Notes under the pieces: model-generated
The model's input: the letters and a program-made list of their open reading frames with translations, nothing else
Database searches by the model: none
What the model was told of the DNA's origin: nothing
Made by a program: the position numbers and the translations under genes
DNA from: Agriotes lineatus
Lineage: Eukaryota > Arthropoda > Insecta > Coleoptera > Elateridae
Assembly (NCBI GenBank): GCA_940337035.1
Contig: CALNHX010002799.1
Span: forward strand, 1-64,000
DNA: 64,000 nt
Direction of reading: 5' to 3'
Shown: in pieces, positions 31,921 to 42,711 of the stretch
Layout of the letters: the number at the start of each line of letters is the position of its first letter
Position numbering within the stretch: the stretch's first letter is position 1

Positions 31921-32696
31921 TCTTATATATATTTCTAAAAGTCCTGACTGACTGACTGACTCATCAACGCCCAGCCCAAACCCTTGGACCTAGAAAGCTG
32001 AAATTTTGCACAGAGGTTCCCTTTATGATGTATACAAGGAATAAGGAAGGATATTTCGAAATTCAACCCCTAAAGGGGTAAAATGGGGGTTCCAATTTTG
32101 TATGGAAAAATAATATTAAATAGACATTTCGACTTGAAACTTCGTAGGAGTACTCCTAAAAACAAATAAGCAAACACGTATTTTGTGATTTTCCGAAAAT
32201 CAACCCCTTAGGGGGTGAAATGGGGTAAGTAAGCCTAAAAATCGATATGGGTGTCGTTATTGAGGTTTATTGGGACGTTGATTGCGAAAATGGCATTTAT
32301 TTTTAAGTCCAAGACGGTGAACATGACATAAGGGAAGAAACGGGACGGGACGGGACTAGACTGGACGGAACGGGACGGACTGGACGGGACGGAACTGAGC
32401 GGGACGGGACTGGACGGGAAGGGAAGGGACGGAACGGGACGGGACGGGGCAAAGCGGGACGGGGCGGGGCGGGGCGGGACGGACGGGACGGAAAGGGAAG
32501 GAAAAAAAATGGGATGGAAGGGGAGGGGATGGGATGGAAGAGGAGGGGCGAGACGGGACGGGAAGGGACGGGACTGGACGGGAGGGAAAGGGGCGGGACG
32601 GGACGGGAAGGGTCGAGACGGGGCGGGGCGGGGCGGAACATTATTTAATACACAAATAACGAACCTCGCGCGAACGAAGTCGCGGGTAAAAGCTAG
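31921..32696 (+). mobile_element. Non-autonomous Helitron with G-rich core
   Basis: It starts TCTTATATATATTTC, preceded by A, and ends CTAG (32693-32696), followed by T, giving the A^T target of Helitrons. The 3' end has the hairpin CGCGAACGAAGTCGCG 9 bases before CTAG. The 5' part carries (GACT)n, then CCCAAACCCTTGGACCTAG and GCTGAAATTTTGCAC, which are phrases common in insect Helitrons. Precise excision in silico rejoins AATAAATT-type sequence in the Harbinger arm. No Rep/helicase is encoded. Confidence 0.85.
32336..32638. repeat. G-rich minisatellite (GGGAC units)
   Basis: About 300 bases are built from GGGACGGGAC, GGGAAGGGAC and GGGGCGGGGC variants on the plus strand, with many runs of three or more G. 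This is suited to G-quadruplex formation. It lies inside the Helitron. The stop-free frames across it (32303-32641 minus, 32509-32751 plus) are by-products of the repeat. Confidence 0.9.
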
Positions 32697-32818
32697 TTTA
32701 CTAATAAATTTCTTCTACAATTTTTTGTTTGCAACGTGCAAAAATTTTTAAAATAATTTATGAAAAAATTTACTCGTAAATTTTCGCATAAATTTAGTAT
32801 CGTGTCATACTAGCTTTA

Positions 32819-33044
32819 TAATTGAATACTGAATTACAAAATTATTATTGTATTGACTTCTTTGTCAATCACGCTCCTTAGTACTTCTAATAGACATTGA
32901 CATTACAATCAATCAAAACTAAATGTTGTCAAATTATTTAATCAAATTACTTTTTCCAAATTACAATGTTTTCCACTAATTTTGTCATACCAAACTTGTT
33001 AATAAAAATACACTAACCTCCAGGAAGACTCACTTGTACCTTGA
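32819..33044. other. Short AT-rich spacer
   Basis: Nothing recognised between the Harbinger duplication and repeat A copy 2. Confidence 0.4.
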
Positions 33045-33570
33045 GTGTATTTTCTATCAGCTCCTAACTGATTGGCAGTAGTCAAACACCTCCCTTGAGT
33101 GGTTGAAGACCCAAAATAGCTCGTTGTAGCTCTCGTACCTCTTAATACCGTGATAAACGGTAGTACAGCATGCCACAATCACTCTCACTTTCACTTTCTG
33201 ATGGTTTAAGTACCAATTACCACTTCAAATGGTTTCAAACAATCTTGAAATTATAATATGAATAATAATTGTGACCTTTGGTCAAATTTGATCGTGAAGA
33301 AGGCTATCTTGCTATCACGTTCCAAATATACAATATTACTCTCACAATTAAAGGAAAGTTAGCCCTTTAACGTGACTTATTAAACGTAGATTATTCAAAA
33401 TTAAAGAAGTTTTTTCACTTGCAGTAAACAACCCCTTGGTTGCCTATTGCTACTACCACCAGTAATCTATCACCAACTGTTATCACATGATACCCATTAG
33501 ATATCTGGATATTAATATTGAATTAATTAAGCATCCACACAGCATGCTACATGACAACGGTAAAACCATT
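33045..33570. repeat. Dispersed repeat A, copy 2
   Basis: Matches 1-357 plus 822-900 in the same order and orientation (see copy 1). It is continuous here where copy 1 is interrupted by the 359-797 element. I estimate about 70-75% identity by eye. No coding frame is seen. Confidence 0.6.
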
Positions 33571-34678
33571 CACAGTTGGACACCAAATTGACTGTGCTCT
33601 ACTTAGAATCACAGACCTAAGAGATAGAGTAACAAGGTCAACACATCACCAAGACTCGCTCGCATGATTGTTTCCATGTACCCTCCACAAAACTAACTAT
33701 GGTTATAATTCAGTTATTTCTAGATCTAGTAGACTTGCAAATACTACCAGTTTAGATTTATTCTCAAATAAACCAAATTTTATTTCTCAATTAAAGTCAC
33801 TTGATGTATAAAAATGTCTGTTTGTTTTGTTTTGTTTTAGTTTTAGTTTGTAATATAAGCTGCTTTCCTTTCGCGTGCATCAAACCCCGACGGCTAGAAG
33901 CCCGAGTCGCTCGGTGCTGCTCGTGAATGGAACGCGATTTAGCGGCATAGCGCACATCTAGCGCGCGCCAAAAGTTTTAAACAGTCACATAACCTTAAAA
34001 CGTTATTTTGAGAAATTTTTGTTTGGTGCTGAACAGTAACAAAAACTCGCTGAAATTCATTTTCATTTTTTATTATAACCAAAAATATTCCAACACTTTA
34101 AGAACTTATAGTATACTGAAAAATTAAATCTATGCACCCACTATTTTACTACAATATCACAAGTGAATTGTCTTCTTCTATCAGTCTTTGTTTTCCTAAT
34201 AGCAACTGCTTTAGAAAATGAAACAAATTTAGATGTAGGAATGGTAAGCGTTTAATAAAATGTTTAATTAATAACTTAGTTATATAAAATTTAACAAATT
34301 CAAAATCCTAACAATTACAAAAAAATTAACATTCCTATAGCTAAAAGTTCTGTTCATGCGCAAAGATGAGGCTTTATTTCAATGATGACATTTTTTCTTC
34401 AAAAAATTTAGCATAGCACCTAAAACCAGGGAGAAGTTGCATCTAACCTCAAATGATTTCGCCTTCGCGCCTTTTAAAAATTAAAAGTATGCCATACTGG
34501 CTGGCTGTGGCTTCGCGCCCCGAACAACGAGCTGGTCCTTGAGAGGAAAGGGGAAATAAGCCCAGAGCGACTCCGAGGTTAAGCGCCCTTGTGAAAGGAA
34601 CGAGGTGCGCGAGAGTTTGGAGCCGCTCCGAGCTGCTCCCATGGATGAAAGGAAAGCGCCTTATAAGCATATAAAAGG
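33571..34678. other. No feature recognised
   Basis: Two GC-richer patches occur near 33870-33970 and 34455-34650. Neither contains a recognisable gene or repeat end. Confidence 0.35.
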
Positions 34679-34680
34679 TA

Positions 34681-35848
34681 CCGTTGCGGCCAACTCAAAG
34701 TGCACGGCAGATTTTTAGCTTGTAATACGATATTCTAATCATAGACGTCGAGTTTTGACGTTTACGTTTGTCATCAACTGTCATAGAACTGAAAACTCGG
34801 CAAATTCCCAGACATTTGTCAGAAGTAGAGAAAATGCGAGCTATTTATTACAAAACTGGAAGAGAACTGGTCGCTGAGTCGAGTCGCAACAGATTTGCAT
34901 GTGAGCAAGAGCTGCATTTCAAAATTAAAAATCGTTGGCAGCAAAGACTTCTGCAAGAAAAGTTTTTGTAGTACAATTTGCAACCGACTATTTGAATGAG
35001 ATCGACGACTTTTGGAACACGACTGTTTTCTCAGGTGAAAGGGTATTTCAATCATTTACCAATTGACGATTAAGGGTCTGTAGACCACAAAATTCAATAT
35101 TTGAGGAGCAATATTATGTTCAACCCTTAAGGAGTAGTGAATGATTCTCTGTAAACGTATGGGGATGGATCAATGCTCACGGATCTGGGGCATGCTATAG
35201 AATTAATGATCGACTGAATGCTGAAAATGATCGCAACATTTTGCAAAATGTGATGCTGCCATCTGTAAGAGAGGTCTTTCCTAATCAATTTACTTTATTT
35301 ATACAGGCAATATATTACCTAATTAATTAATTTTGTTTATGTTAACGTAATTTTCACAGGATAACTGTCCTGTGCATATAGCAGGGGTTGTTCATTGATG
35401 GTTTGATGAGAATAATATCAATTTTTTACCATGGCCTGCAAGAAGTCCGGACTTGAATTCCATTGAAAATGTTTGGGGCTATTTAACTACAAAAATGTAT
35501 ACCAGGGATTTTGCACCAAACGAAACCGATTAATTATGAGAAAGAATAAGAAACGCTTGGAAGGAACTGAGAGAAGGATACAATATGGAAACATTGGTCA
35601 ACTCTATGCGAAACAAACTGCAAAGCATAGTAGCAATTGAATACTGATACATATTTATTAAATACTTACATATTATTATATAGTTTGTTCACTTGTGAAA
35701 CTTTGCTAAAATACAAACATTAAAAAAGTAATACCTATTCTTATAATCACGAGCAACGCCACTGGAGAAACCCCCATTTAATAAGCCGGAAAATCGCAAA
35801 AATTACCATAGTAACAAAAAACCGTGCACTTTGAGGTGTCCGTAACTG
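34681..35848 (+). mobile_element. Complete but inactive Tc1-type transposon (DD34E remnant)
   Basis: 27-bp inverted ends share ACTCAAAGTGCACGG or CCTCAAAGTGCACGG at their inner part (34681-34707 and 35822-35848; 4 mismatches). TA stands on both sides (34679-34680 and 35849-35850). The interior encodes a decayed transposase in the plus direction. The 1168-bp length is slightly short for a Tc1 element. Confidence 0.85.
34825..35647 (+). pseudogene. Decayed Tc1-like transposase
   Basis: Recognisable blocks are DDFWNTTVFSGERVFQSFTN (about 35000-35068), FEEQYYVQPLR, VNVWGWINAHGSG (about 35154-35192), LQNVMLPSVREVFPNQFTLF, then DNCPVHIAGVVH (from about 35361) and LPWPARSPDLNSIENVWGY. The second Asp and the Glu are 34 residues apart, giving DD34E. 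The first catalytic Asp is replaced by Gly (FSGE where Tc1 proteins have FSDE), and stops interrupt the frame. Between FIQ and DNCPVH lie about 55 bases ending TTTTCACAG that look like a small intron with a GC instead of GT donor. The N-terminal helix-turn-helix part is poorly preserved. Confidence 0.75.
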
Positions 35849-35850
35849 TA

Positions 35851-37860
35851 CTTGGCCGGGCGAGAAGACATGGCAGGTTTGCTCACCAGCTTGACATGTA
35901 GATGTCAATCAATACATATAAAATCCACTCGTATCTGTCGCAAAAAAGGCGACCGACTTCTTTGCACTTCCCGATTACTTATAAACTTGAAATTTGATGC
36001 AGACTCCTTGGAATCTAAGGTTGATTCGAAAAATCCTAAATCCTAAAAATTTAATATGGTGGATCTAATATAGTGGCCTTAAGAAAAATCAGCTTTGTAC
36101 GATTCGACCTCTTCCAAAAAACGTAGACTTGATATTTTTAGAGGAATTACGTAGTTCGTACCATAGGAACAGCATTTAGAGTAAAAAATTACCAAAGTAA
36201 TACATGGGGGTTAAGCTGTAGGGGATGAAATGGAATAGGGGTCGTTGTGCAAACCTGTTTTTACTGTGCGGAAAACTTTTTTTATCGCAGTTACCTATGG
36301 GTTTTAGCTGCTCAATTATCTCCTTAAATTCCAAATTAAATTTAAAAATCAAACCCGTAAGAAGTTACGGAGAAAGTTTCGGAGATATGGCTTTACAAGT
36401 AGACGTTTGAAATCAATATATGTATCTGAGAAACAAAAGAACAGTTATGCCCACCCTGACCTGCGCTTCCTCCGTACCCTCCGTAGGTTAGTAAATGACA
36501 GTCGGGGATATTTCAGGATGGTTCTTAAAATCGGCCGATAGTATATTTCATATACCGTATTCAGTCTTTACCTAATTTTATGTTTTTATTTGGCGATTTT
36601 TACGTATTTATTTTGTCAGGACATTTTCAAATTCTACGAATGTGCGACTTTTGGGAGTATTTATGTTCGAAGATTACGACCCCGCTTGTATATAGCTTTC
36701 TTGTCATATTTTTACGCTCAATATTTCATCGAATTGTGTGCAGGCAGCTAACGGTTTATAACTTTAAGCAGCTGTAACAGCCGCTGTAAATTCTGTAAGG
36801 CACTCGTTTTGGTAACCTCGCTCGTAATTATTTTCTTGGCTTATTTATAATCCTATCGATTTAGCAAGCAGCTTTTTCTAGAAGTTTTTGCGGGCTGGGT
36901 TGCCGACGATGCCGTGTCCGCCTCGTGATTGATTGCAGGTGGGCAGAACGCGCGGCAAGTCGTGTGTGTGGTTTTGGTGCTGCTCCTTTCGTCAATCGAC
37001 GTCCCGTAGTTTCGAATGCCATAAAGGCAATTTTCCACTAATTAGTTGGTATCATATCCACGAGGACGTGCAAAAAAGCTCAAAAAATGTCTGCAAAAAT
37101 AAACGTTCGATAAAAATAAATTTGATTTTTGGTATGAATTTATCTACGCATGGAACCATTTATACACCTACTACTTAAGTTGGATTCGACATCGCCATAT
37201 CTACAGGGAAATTTAAATGATAATGAAATAAGCAGGCTTTTCATAAGAAAAATGATGGTAAACATACATATAGTGTGTCTCCTGGTGGAGAGGTTTATAT
37301 ACTAGTTAGAAATATTGTATTGGATTCTAAAAAGTTTGCACTGTGAAGGTTGCTGGCAATTTAGGATGATTTTGACTCCGTGGTGCTTTTCATTACAGCG
37401 TTGCACTAGCTAATCCCATCTTGAATTGGCTAGCAGTTTTTTTATTCAAATGAAGCTAGTAGTATTGGATTGCCAAAATACAGAGCGATCAAGAATAAAG
37501 TTGATCGTGGGAGCCCATGAAAAATATGACCACTGTCTACACTGCACTTTATAAAACTACATTTAAATTACAACTAACTTATCAGTTCGTATGACTTTAA
37601 CACAGTCTACTAAGATACATAAATATGCAAAAATATTTAACCAAATTTATAGATTAAACTGAAGTAACATGTGGATAAGTTAAACAAAGTCTTGAAATAG
37701 TAATTTGTGTATCAAGGAGCTAAAGCTAAGCTTTTTATCACTTTAGTTGCTGATGTTTGTAGGGCCAAGGCAAATAAGCTAGATGAGATATAAAAACTTC
37801 AGTCAACGTTTACTGTGCGCTAAAACGTTTTTGAGTGTAGATAAGAAACTGCGTTGCAAA
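35851..37860. other. No feature recognised over 2 kb
   Basis: Scattered short frames only. A GC-richer patch at about 36885-37010 shares the phrase GCAGGTG(G/T)GCAGAACG with the island in TMEM201 intron 4. Confidence 0.35.
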
Positions 37861-37869
37861 ATTCTCAGT

Positions 37870-39067
37870 ATGAAACTTGTTGCATGAGCAGCCACTTGAT
37901 CCATTTTACTTTCAAAAAGTTCAAGCTCTTGTGGAACCAGTTGACAATAACAAGCGCCTTTTATTTTCCCAATTTCTTGTGCAACAACTCATTCAAGACC
38001 CGGAGTTTACTTTGAATATTATTTTTACAGACCAAGCATGTTTTACTAGGGACGGAGTTTTCAATTTCCACAATTTCCACACATGGTGTGATGAAAACCC
38101 ACATGCTGTAATTTCTTTAAGACACCAGCACAAATTTTCTATCAATATTTGGTGCGGCATAATTGGATATGAACGTTTGGGACCATTTGAACTGCCTACT
38201 AGATTGAATGGTAACGTATACGAACCTTTCTTGTAACAATAATTACCAGTGTTATTAGAAAATGTACCTCTGGCCACAAGACGTGCTGGCTCCTGTCCAT
38301 TTTGCGTTAAATGTACGACAGTTTTTAAATAATTATTATCCCCAAAAATGTATTGAAAGAGGAGGGCCGGTCCCATGGCCACCAAGATTGTCCGATTTAA
38401 ATCCACTCGATTATTATTTCTGGGGCCATTATAGTTATTAAGGTACCAAGGGGCATTATGAGTAAAATAAGAGCCCAAGATTGTTAGTGTACTAACCGAG
38501 GGCTTTGGCCCGAGGTGTGTACAACAATCGCGGGCTCTTAGCTCATAATACCCGTGGTGCCTTCAAGGTTTTATGTCCTACCAATTTTCTTACCTAATTC
38601 ACATTCATATTCAATTCATATAATTACTATGATATAGTATTTAAGATTGATCTAGTTAGTTGATCTAAGTTAGATTTGTGACATTAGATGAGCTGTCATT
38701 AATTTTCATTGTGACAGTGCTGCATAATTTTTGATATAAAAGTTGTATCCATGGAAACAAATACTGTTAATTTTTCATAATAACCCTAGTGTTCTTATGA
38801 AGAAAATAATTGCCCTGGAGCGTTATTTTGTAACTAAGATACCTTAAAATAGAGTCATTAATTTCAATTAATGTACTGGTAGGACATAAAAATATGGTTT
38901 ATGCTCGCACAGTAGACACTAGAGAGAAACTTCTGCAAAGAATACGTAACGCATGTGAAACTATTAGAACACCTGAAGTCTTCGAGAGAGTTTATCGGAG
39001 TTTGGAACAAAGAGTACATATGTGTATTCAAGTGGAAGGAGGTCACTTTGAACAATTGTTAGAGTAA
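37870..39067 (+). pseudogene. Mariner-type transposase, frameshifted and split by an insertion
   Basis: The plus strand encodes an insect mariner-like transposase. Blocks are LHEQPLDPFYFQKVQALVEP, FSQFLVQQLIQDPEFTLNII, the first catalytic FTDQACFTRDG (about 38027-38060), FHTWCDENPHA, LRHQHKFSINIWCGIIG and ENVPLATRRAG. A frameshift leads to PVHFALNVRQFLNNYYP, GGPVPWPPRLSDLNPLDYYF and WGH at 38427. The HDGA block with the second Asp is partly lost. The reading resumes at about 38887 with KNMVYARTVDTREKLLQRIR and VEGGHFEQLLE, stop at 39065-39067. The 20.6 kb fragment belongs to the same broad lineage. Inverted termini were not found. Confidence 0.8.
38430..38886. mobile_element. Insertion of about 450 bp within the mariner transposase
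   Basis: It separates WGH from KNMVYA in the transposase. It contains a hairpin (38438-38566) with arms TAAGGTACCAAGGGGCATTA and inverse GAAGGCACCACGGGTATTAT and the centre ACCGAGGGCTTTGGCCCGAG. A second inverted pair TTTTATGTCCTACCA / TGGTAGGACATAAAA lies at about 38569-38583 and 38876-38890. Exact ends and duplication are unresolved; possibly two superposed insertions. Confidence 0.6.
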
Positions 39068-39687
39068 TTTATTGTTGTTAGTTTATTTTTGTTTTATTGA
39101 ATTACCTTTGCAACAGTCTGTTTAAAAAATGATGTGATAAACGAAAAAAGTAAAATGTTAAATATCTTCTTAAAGACGCATTTAACCTCCCATGTTTATA
39201 TGAACTTTTATGCTTGGTTTTGTTCGCTGAATCTGAATTTTTACGGAACACCTTTACTGTATATATAATTAGTAAGAGAAGAAACAAACTTGTGCATGAA
39301 CCAAACTTGAGAATGTGATGTATCAGGTACACACACCACACCAAAAGTTCCGTATATGCACAACAGGTTAAAAAAAATCTGTAAATGGGTTTACACCGAG
39401 CTTCCCTCGCGCGAATTAAATCAATTTGCGAATTTAAAAAAAATGTATCCGGCTGGGGTTTGAACACGCCGCACCTGCATAACGATCGTAACCGCATCTG
39501 CGCAGCGATCGTAACTGCATCAATAAGTTGAACTGAGTCATCGAGCCTTATTGAAATAAGTGCGGCGCGCGCCACTATTTAAGGAAACGGTTTTATCGTT
39601 GGAACGTTTCGACTCTTTTGTGACATTATCCTGTATCTGTTGAGTCCTTTTTTAGGCAAGTATAAAGCCTGACCTATGTGAAAATTA
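39068..39687. other. Spacer with a repeat B-like phrase
   Basis: Around 39315-39365, 'gtatcaggtacacacaccac' with 'aaaagttccgtatatgcaca' matches the ends of repeat B at 49840 and 53580. Nothing else is recognised. Confidence 0.4.
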
Positions 39688-40012
39688 TTACTTCCTTCTA
39701 TTTCAAAATTAATGCAAAAATAAACAAAAAACATTTGATTTTTTAAGGTGCTCAGCCTGTATATATTTGTCTGAAATTTTCACGGTTTCATACCAGGTGT
39801 ATATATAATGTTTGTGCAAAATAGCATCTTCTTCTGACAAATAGTTTTTGAGTTATACCGCGAACAGACAGACAGACAGACAGACGGAATTGGGAAAACC
39901 TGTTTTTAGTCAACTAGGGACCCTGAAACGTGAAGATCTGAAGAAATCTTGGAAGGTGATTTTTGCGGGATTACAATACTTCCTTTGTCTTTCAGACGAG
40001 GGAAGTAATATT
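39688..40012 (+). mobile_element. Short HINE-like element, distant relative of the 9.4 kb family
   Basis: It begins ATTACTTCCTTCTATTTC and ends in a stem-loop ACTTCCTTTGTCTTTCAGAC...GAGGGAAGTAAT. It carries (GACA)n at about 39868-39890, followed by GGGACCCTGAAACGTGAAGA, which parallels GGGACTCTAAAACGTGAAGA of the larger family. Same architecture, different sequence over most of its length. Confidence 0.6.
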
Positions 40013-40155
40013 GCAGGTTATATTTAAATAGTTTAAATGTTATAGAATCTATCTAAAAACACAGTGATAACTAGCAATTAGTTTATCGCTTACAAAATTA
40101 TTTGTCACTAGTATACAAGTAGTAAAATTAACTAAATTGTTTTGCATTTCTTATA

Positions 40156-41663
40156 CAGTGTGTCCAAGATAAGGAGGGCCAGTATGGGGATTGTAAGAGA
40201 TGCAAATTTGGTTAAATGGGAAGAAAGTTGCGCAATTAAAGGACTAACAAAATTACGCCTAGAAATCCTTGATATGATTTTTTGTTTTTGAATTATCTCA
40301 AAAAAACCGAATTTTTGGATTTTCTATTTTATTATATTCTGGCGTTAATATTAAATTTAGAGCGAAACTGATTAAACTTCTTTGAATCAGCTTTTAGTGG
40401 ACTTAATGATTGCGTTATCAAATTTTTTATCCGACGTTTCGTCTTCGAGAAACCATCATCAACTTTATTTTTTTAAATACGGTCCTGGTTTTTTGATGCT
40501 AAATTTGTGAAGTCCTTTTTATTCTAAATTCAACAATGTTCCACATGTTATGGTTTACTTACGTTTCGAGCTTTTTTTATCATCAGCAGAAAATTTTTAA
40601 GATACGACCTGCATTTCTCATAATTTTCTAAAAATAAGTTCACACAGTAAGTTAGGCGTTTTTAGATGCCGTTAAAATATTGAAATGCACATCAGAATGT
40701 CATAATTCTGATACATTAATCTAATAACCAACCAATAACTATTAACAATAAATAACAAATAAATGAACAAAAGATAGACAGAAAGAATAACAAAACGAAC
40801 ATCGAAACAATTTAATAGGTATTAAATTTACAAAATGTATTCAAAAAGGTTGCCATCATTCTATAAGCATCAATAACATCTTCTAACTGTAGAATCTAAA
40901 ACACTATTCAGCAATACTGGCGTTATACTTTGAAAGGCTTCAAGAACCAATCTTCTAAGTTCTTCTGTTTCAAAGTTTCAAAACTTTGAATACCTATTAC
41001 ATTGATTCAATGCTCGTTTTGTTATTCTTTCTGTCTATCTTTTGTTCATTTATTTGTTGTTTATTGTTAATAGTTATTGGTCGGTTATTAAATTAATGTA
41101 TCAGAATTATGACATTATGATGTGCATTTCAATATTTTAACGGCATCTAAAAACGCCTAACTTACTGTGTGAACTTATTTTTACAAAATTATGAGAAATG
41201 CAGGTCTGTATCGTAAAAATTTTCTGGTAATGATCAAAAATAGCTCGAAACGTAATTAAACCATAACATGTGATACATTGTTAAATTTAGAATAAAAATG
41301 ACTTCACAAATTTAGCATTAAAAAACCAGGACCGTATTTAAAAAAATGAAGTTGATGATGGTTTCTCGAAGACGAAAAGTTGGATAAAAAATTTGATAAC
41401 GTAATCGTTAAGTCCACTAAAAGTTGTTTTAAGGAAGTTAAATCAGTTTCGCTCTAACTTTAATATTAACGCCAGAAAAAATATAAAAAGTCCAAAAATT
41501 CGGTTTTTTTGAGAGAATTCAAAAACGAAGAATCATATCAAGGATTTCTATTAGTAATTTTGTTAGTCCTTTAATTGCACAACTTTCTTCCCATTTAACC
41601 AAATTTGTATCTCTTACAGTTACCGAGATCCCCATACTGGCCCTCCTTATCTTGGACACACTG
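40156..41663. mobile_element. 1.5 kb fold-back element with about 700-bp arms (TA TSD)
   Basis: The ends CAGTGTGTCCAAGATAAGGA are inverted copies at 40156 and 41663, flanked by TA (40154-40155 and 41664-41665). The arms remain recognisably complementary almost to the middle, for example GACAGAAAGAATAACAAAAC (about 40786) against its inverse near 41015-41035. The spacer (about 40840-40985) encodes, on the minus strand, the tail of a mariner transposase. This is an unusually long palindrome for its class. Confidence 0.85.
40836..40985 (-). pseudogene. Mariner transposase tail in the palindrome's centre
   Basis: The minus frame reads ETEELRRLVLEAFQSITPVL, then STVRRCY and NDGNLFEYIL. Compared with the tail at 38.9 kb (EKLLQRIRNACETI...VEGGHFEQLL), position and spacing agree, so this is the last 50 or so residues of a related transposase. 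It contains two stop codons. Confidence 0.6.
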
Positions 41664-41665
41664 TA

Positions 41666-42517
41666 TACTGATCAGTAATCTACAATATTAGTGTTTTATT
41701 AAGGATCAAAATTGCATTTAGATTTTCTGGTGGAAAATTGCAATCCACTGTAATAATAGTAGTGTTGATTAATTGTAGGTATAACACTGGCCGTGTTCCT
41801 ACATGGAATGGAGTGCCCTAACTTGAACTTAACTTATAAGACTTTGTTCCGGACAACCTCATAGATTCAAAGCATATAAAATTAAACCACGAAAAAGGGA
41901 TGTATCTTAATACTGTGCAGTTTGGTTTATACGAAAGCAATTTACACAACCAAATGTCATTCCACAGGCAATTTAGATCTAGCAATAGAAGAATTCCAAG
42001 TTTTTTGCACATAACTGTTACATAGTTTCGGAGGCCTTCACGGCCATTATCGTTATGTAACGAACGACTTCCGGGATTGGATCGTCCAGTCCCTGAAGTC
42101 ATTCGTTACATAACTATTACATATTTCAGTAAAGTACAACCCATGGGTATAAATCTCACGATAGTATACCGTTAATATGAATACATAGTTTATTAACTAC
42201 ACATATTGCGGTCTGATGTGACAAGCTTTATGGAATTAAAAACTCACATCAACTTAGACCACCGGAGAGTGATACAAATGATATCTCGTTTGTACAAAAC
42301 CAATTGTCACAACTACATCCCCAAACAATTTAAATTCAGCAGTAAAACAATTGAAGTTATTACATATACTAGGTAGCATTTATAATCTACTGAAGAACAA
42401 TCTGTTTCAAGTATAACTAGTTATAATGTAGATATGCAGCAGTCAGCTGTGTCTACATAACTTAATAGGAATGAAAGCTCACCGCCACTATCTGAGGTGA
42501 TACATTGTTGGAGTTGT
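41666..42517. repeat. Unassigned DNA with a hairpin at 42051-42115
   Basis: GTTATGTAACGAACGACTTC and the inverted GTTATGTAACGAATGACTTC form the hairpin, matching the 13.2 kb one. The remainder has no gene; its phrasing (short 'aactgaagt' and 'tatgatat' motifs) resembles the repeat B region to the right. Confidence 0.5.
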
Positions 42518-42711
42518 TATGAGTAAAACTCCTCTATTGATTGTCAATTGTGCTAGTTCAGAATATTCTGCTATTTATGGCATTGTTCACTATTTAGGTT
42601 ATAACGGAAGAGTCACTAGTCACTGTGGTTGAGTCACTGAGAATTAGTTTGTTTATTAATTATGTTATATCACAATTGTTTAAATAAGACACTATGGTTT
42701 ATGTGAATAGG

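Larger units (their letters stand above)
31411..32815 (+). mobile_element. PIF/Harbinger-type element split by a Helitron
   Basis: The ends AGCTGGTATGACACGATACT and inverted AGCTAGTATGACACGATACT differ by one base and continue complementary for about 70 bp of AAATTTTCGTAAATTT-like motifs. The 3-bp duplication TTA stands at 31408-31410 and 32816-32818. A TWA target is the signature of PIF/Harbinger. A short frame beginning MSDSEDLYLLCYVAEQYG (about 31713-31770) resembles the acidic start of Harbinger nuclease proteins. A Helitron occupies 31921-32696, leaving about 630 bp of host element. Confidence 0.75.

Noticed and set aside
32303..32751. Stop-free frames of 112 codons (minus) and 80 codons (plus) with regular Arg/Pro or Gly composition
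   Set aside because: They are produced by the GGGAC minisatellite and have no independent coding signal.
37993..38478. 161-codon minus frame
   Set aside because: It is antisense to the mariner transposase blocks, which carry the recognisable catalytic motifs.
38430..38886. A single clean MITE with defined ends
   Set aside because: Two overlapping inverted-repeat systems are present and no target duplication could be fixed, so only an insertion of unresolved structure is claimed.
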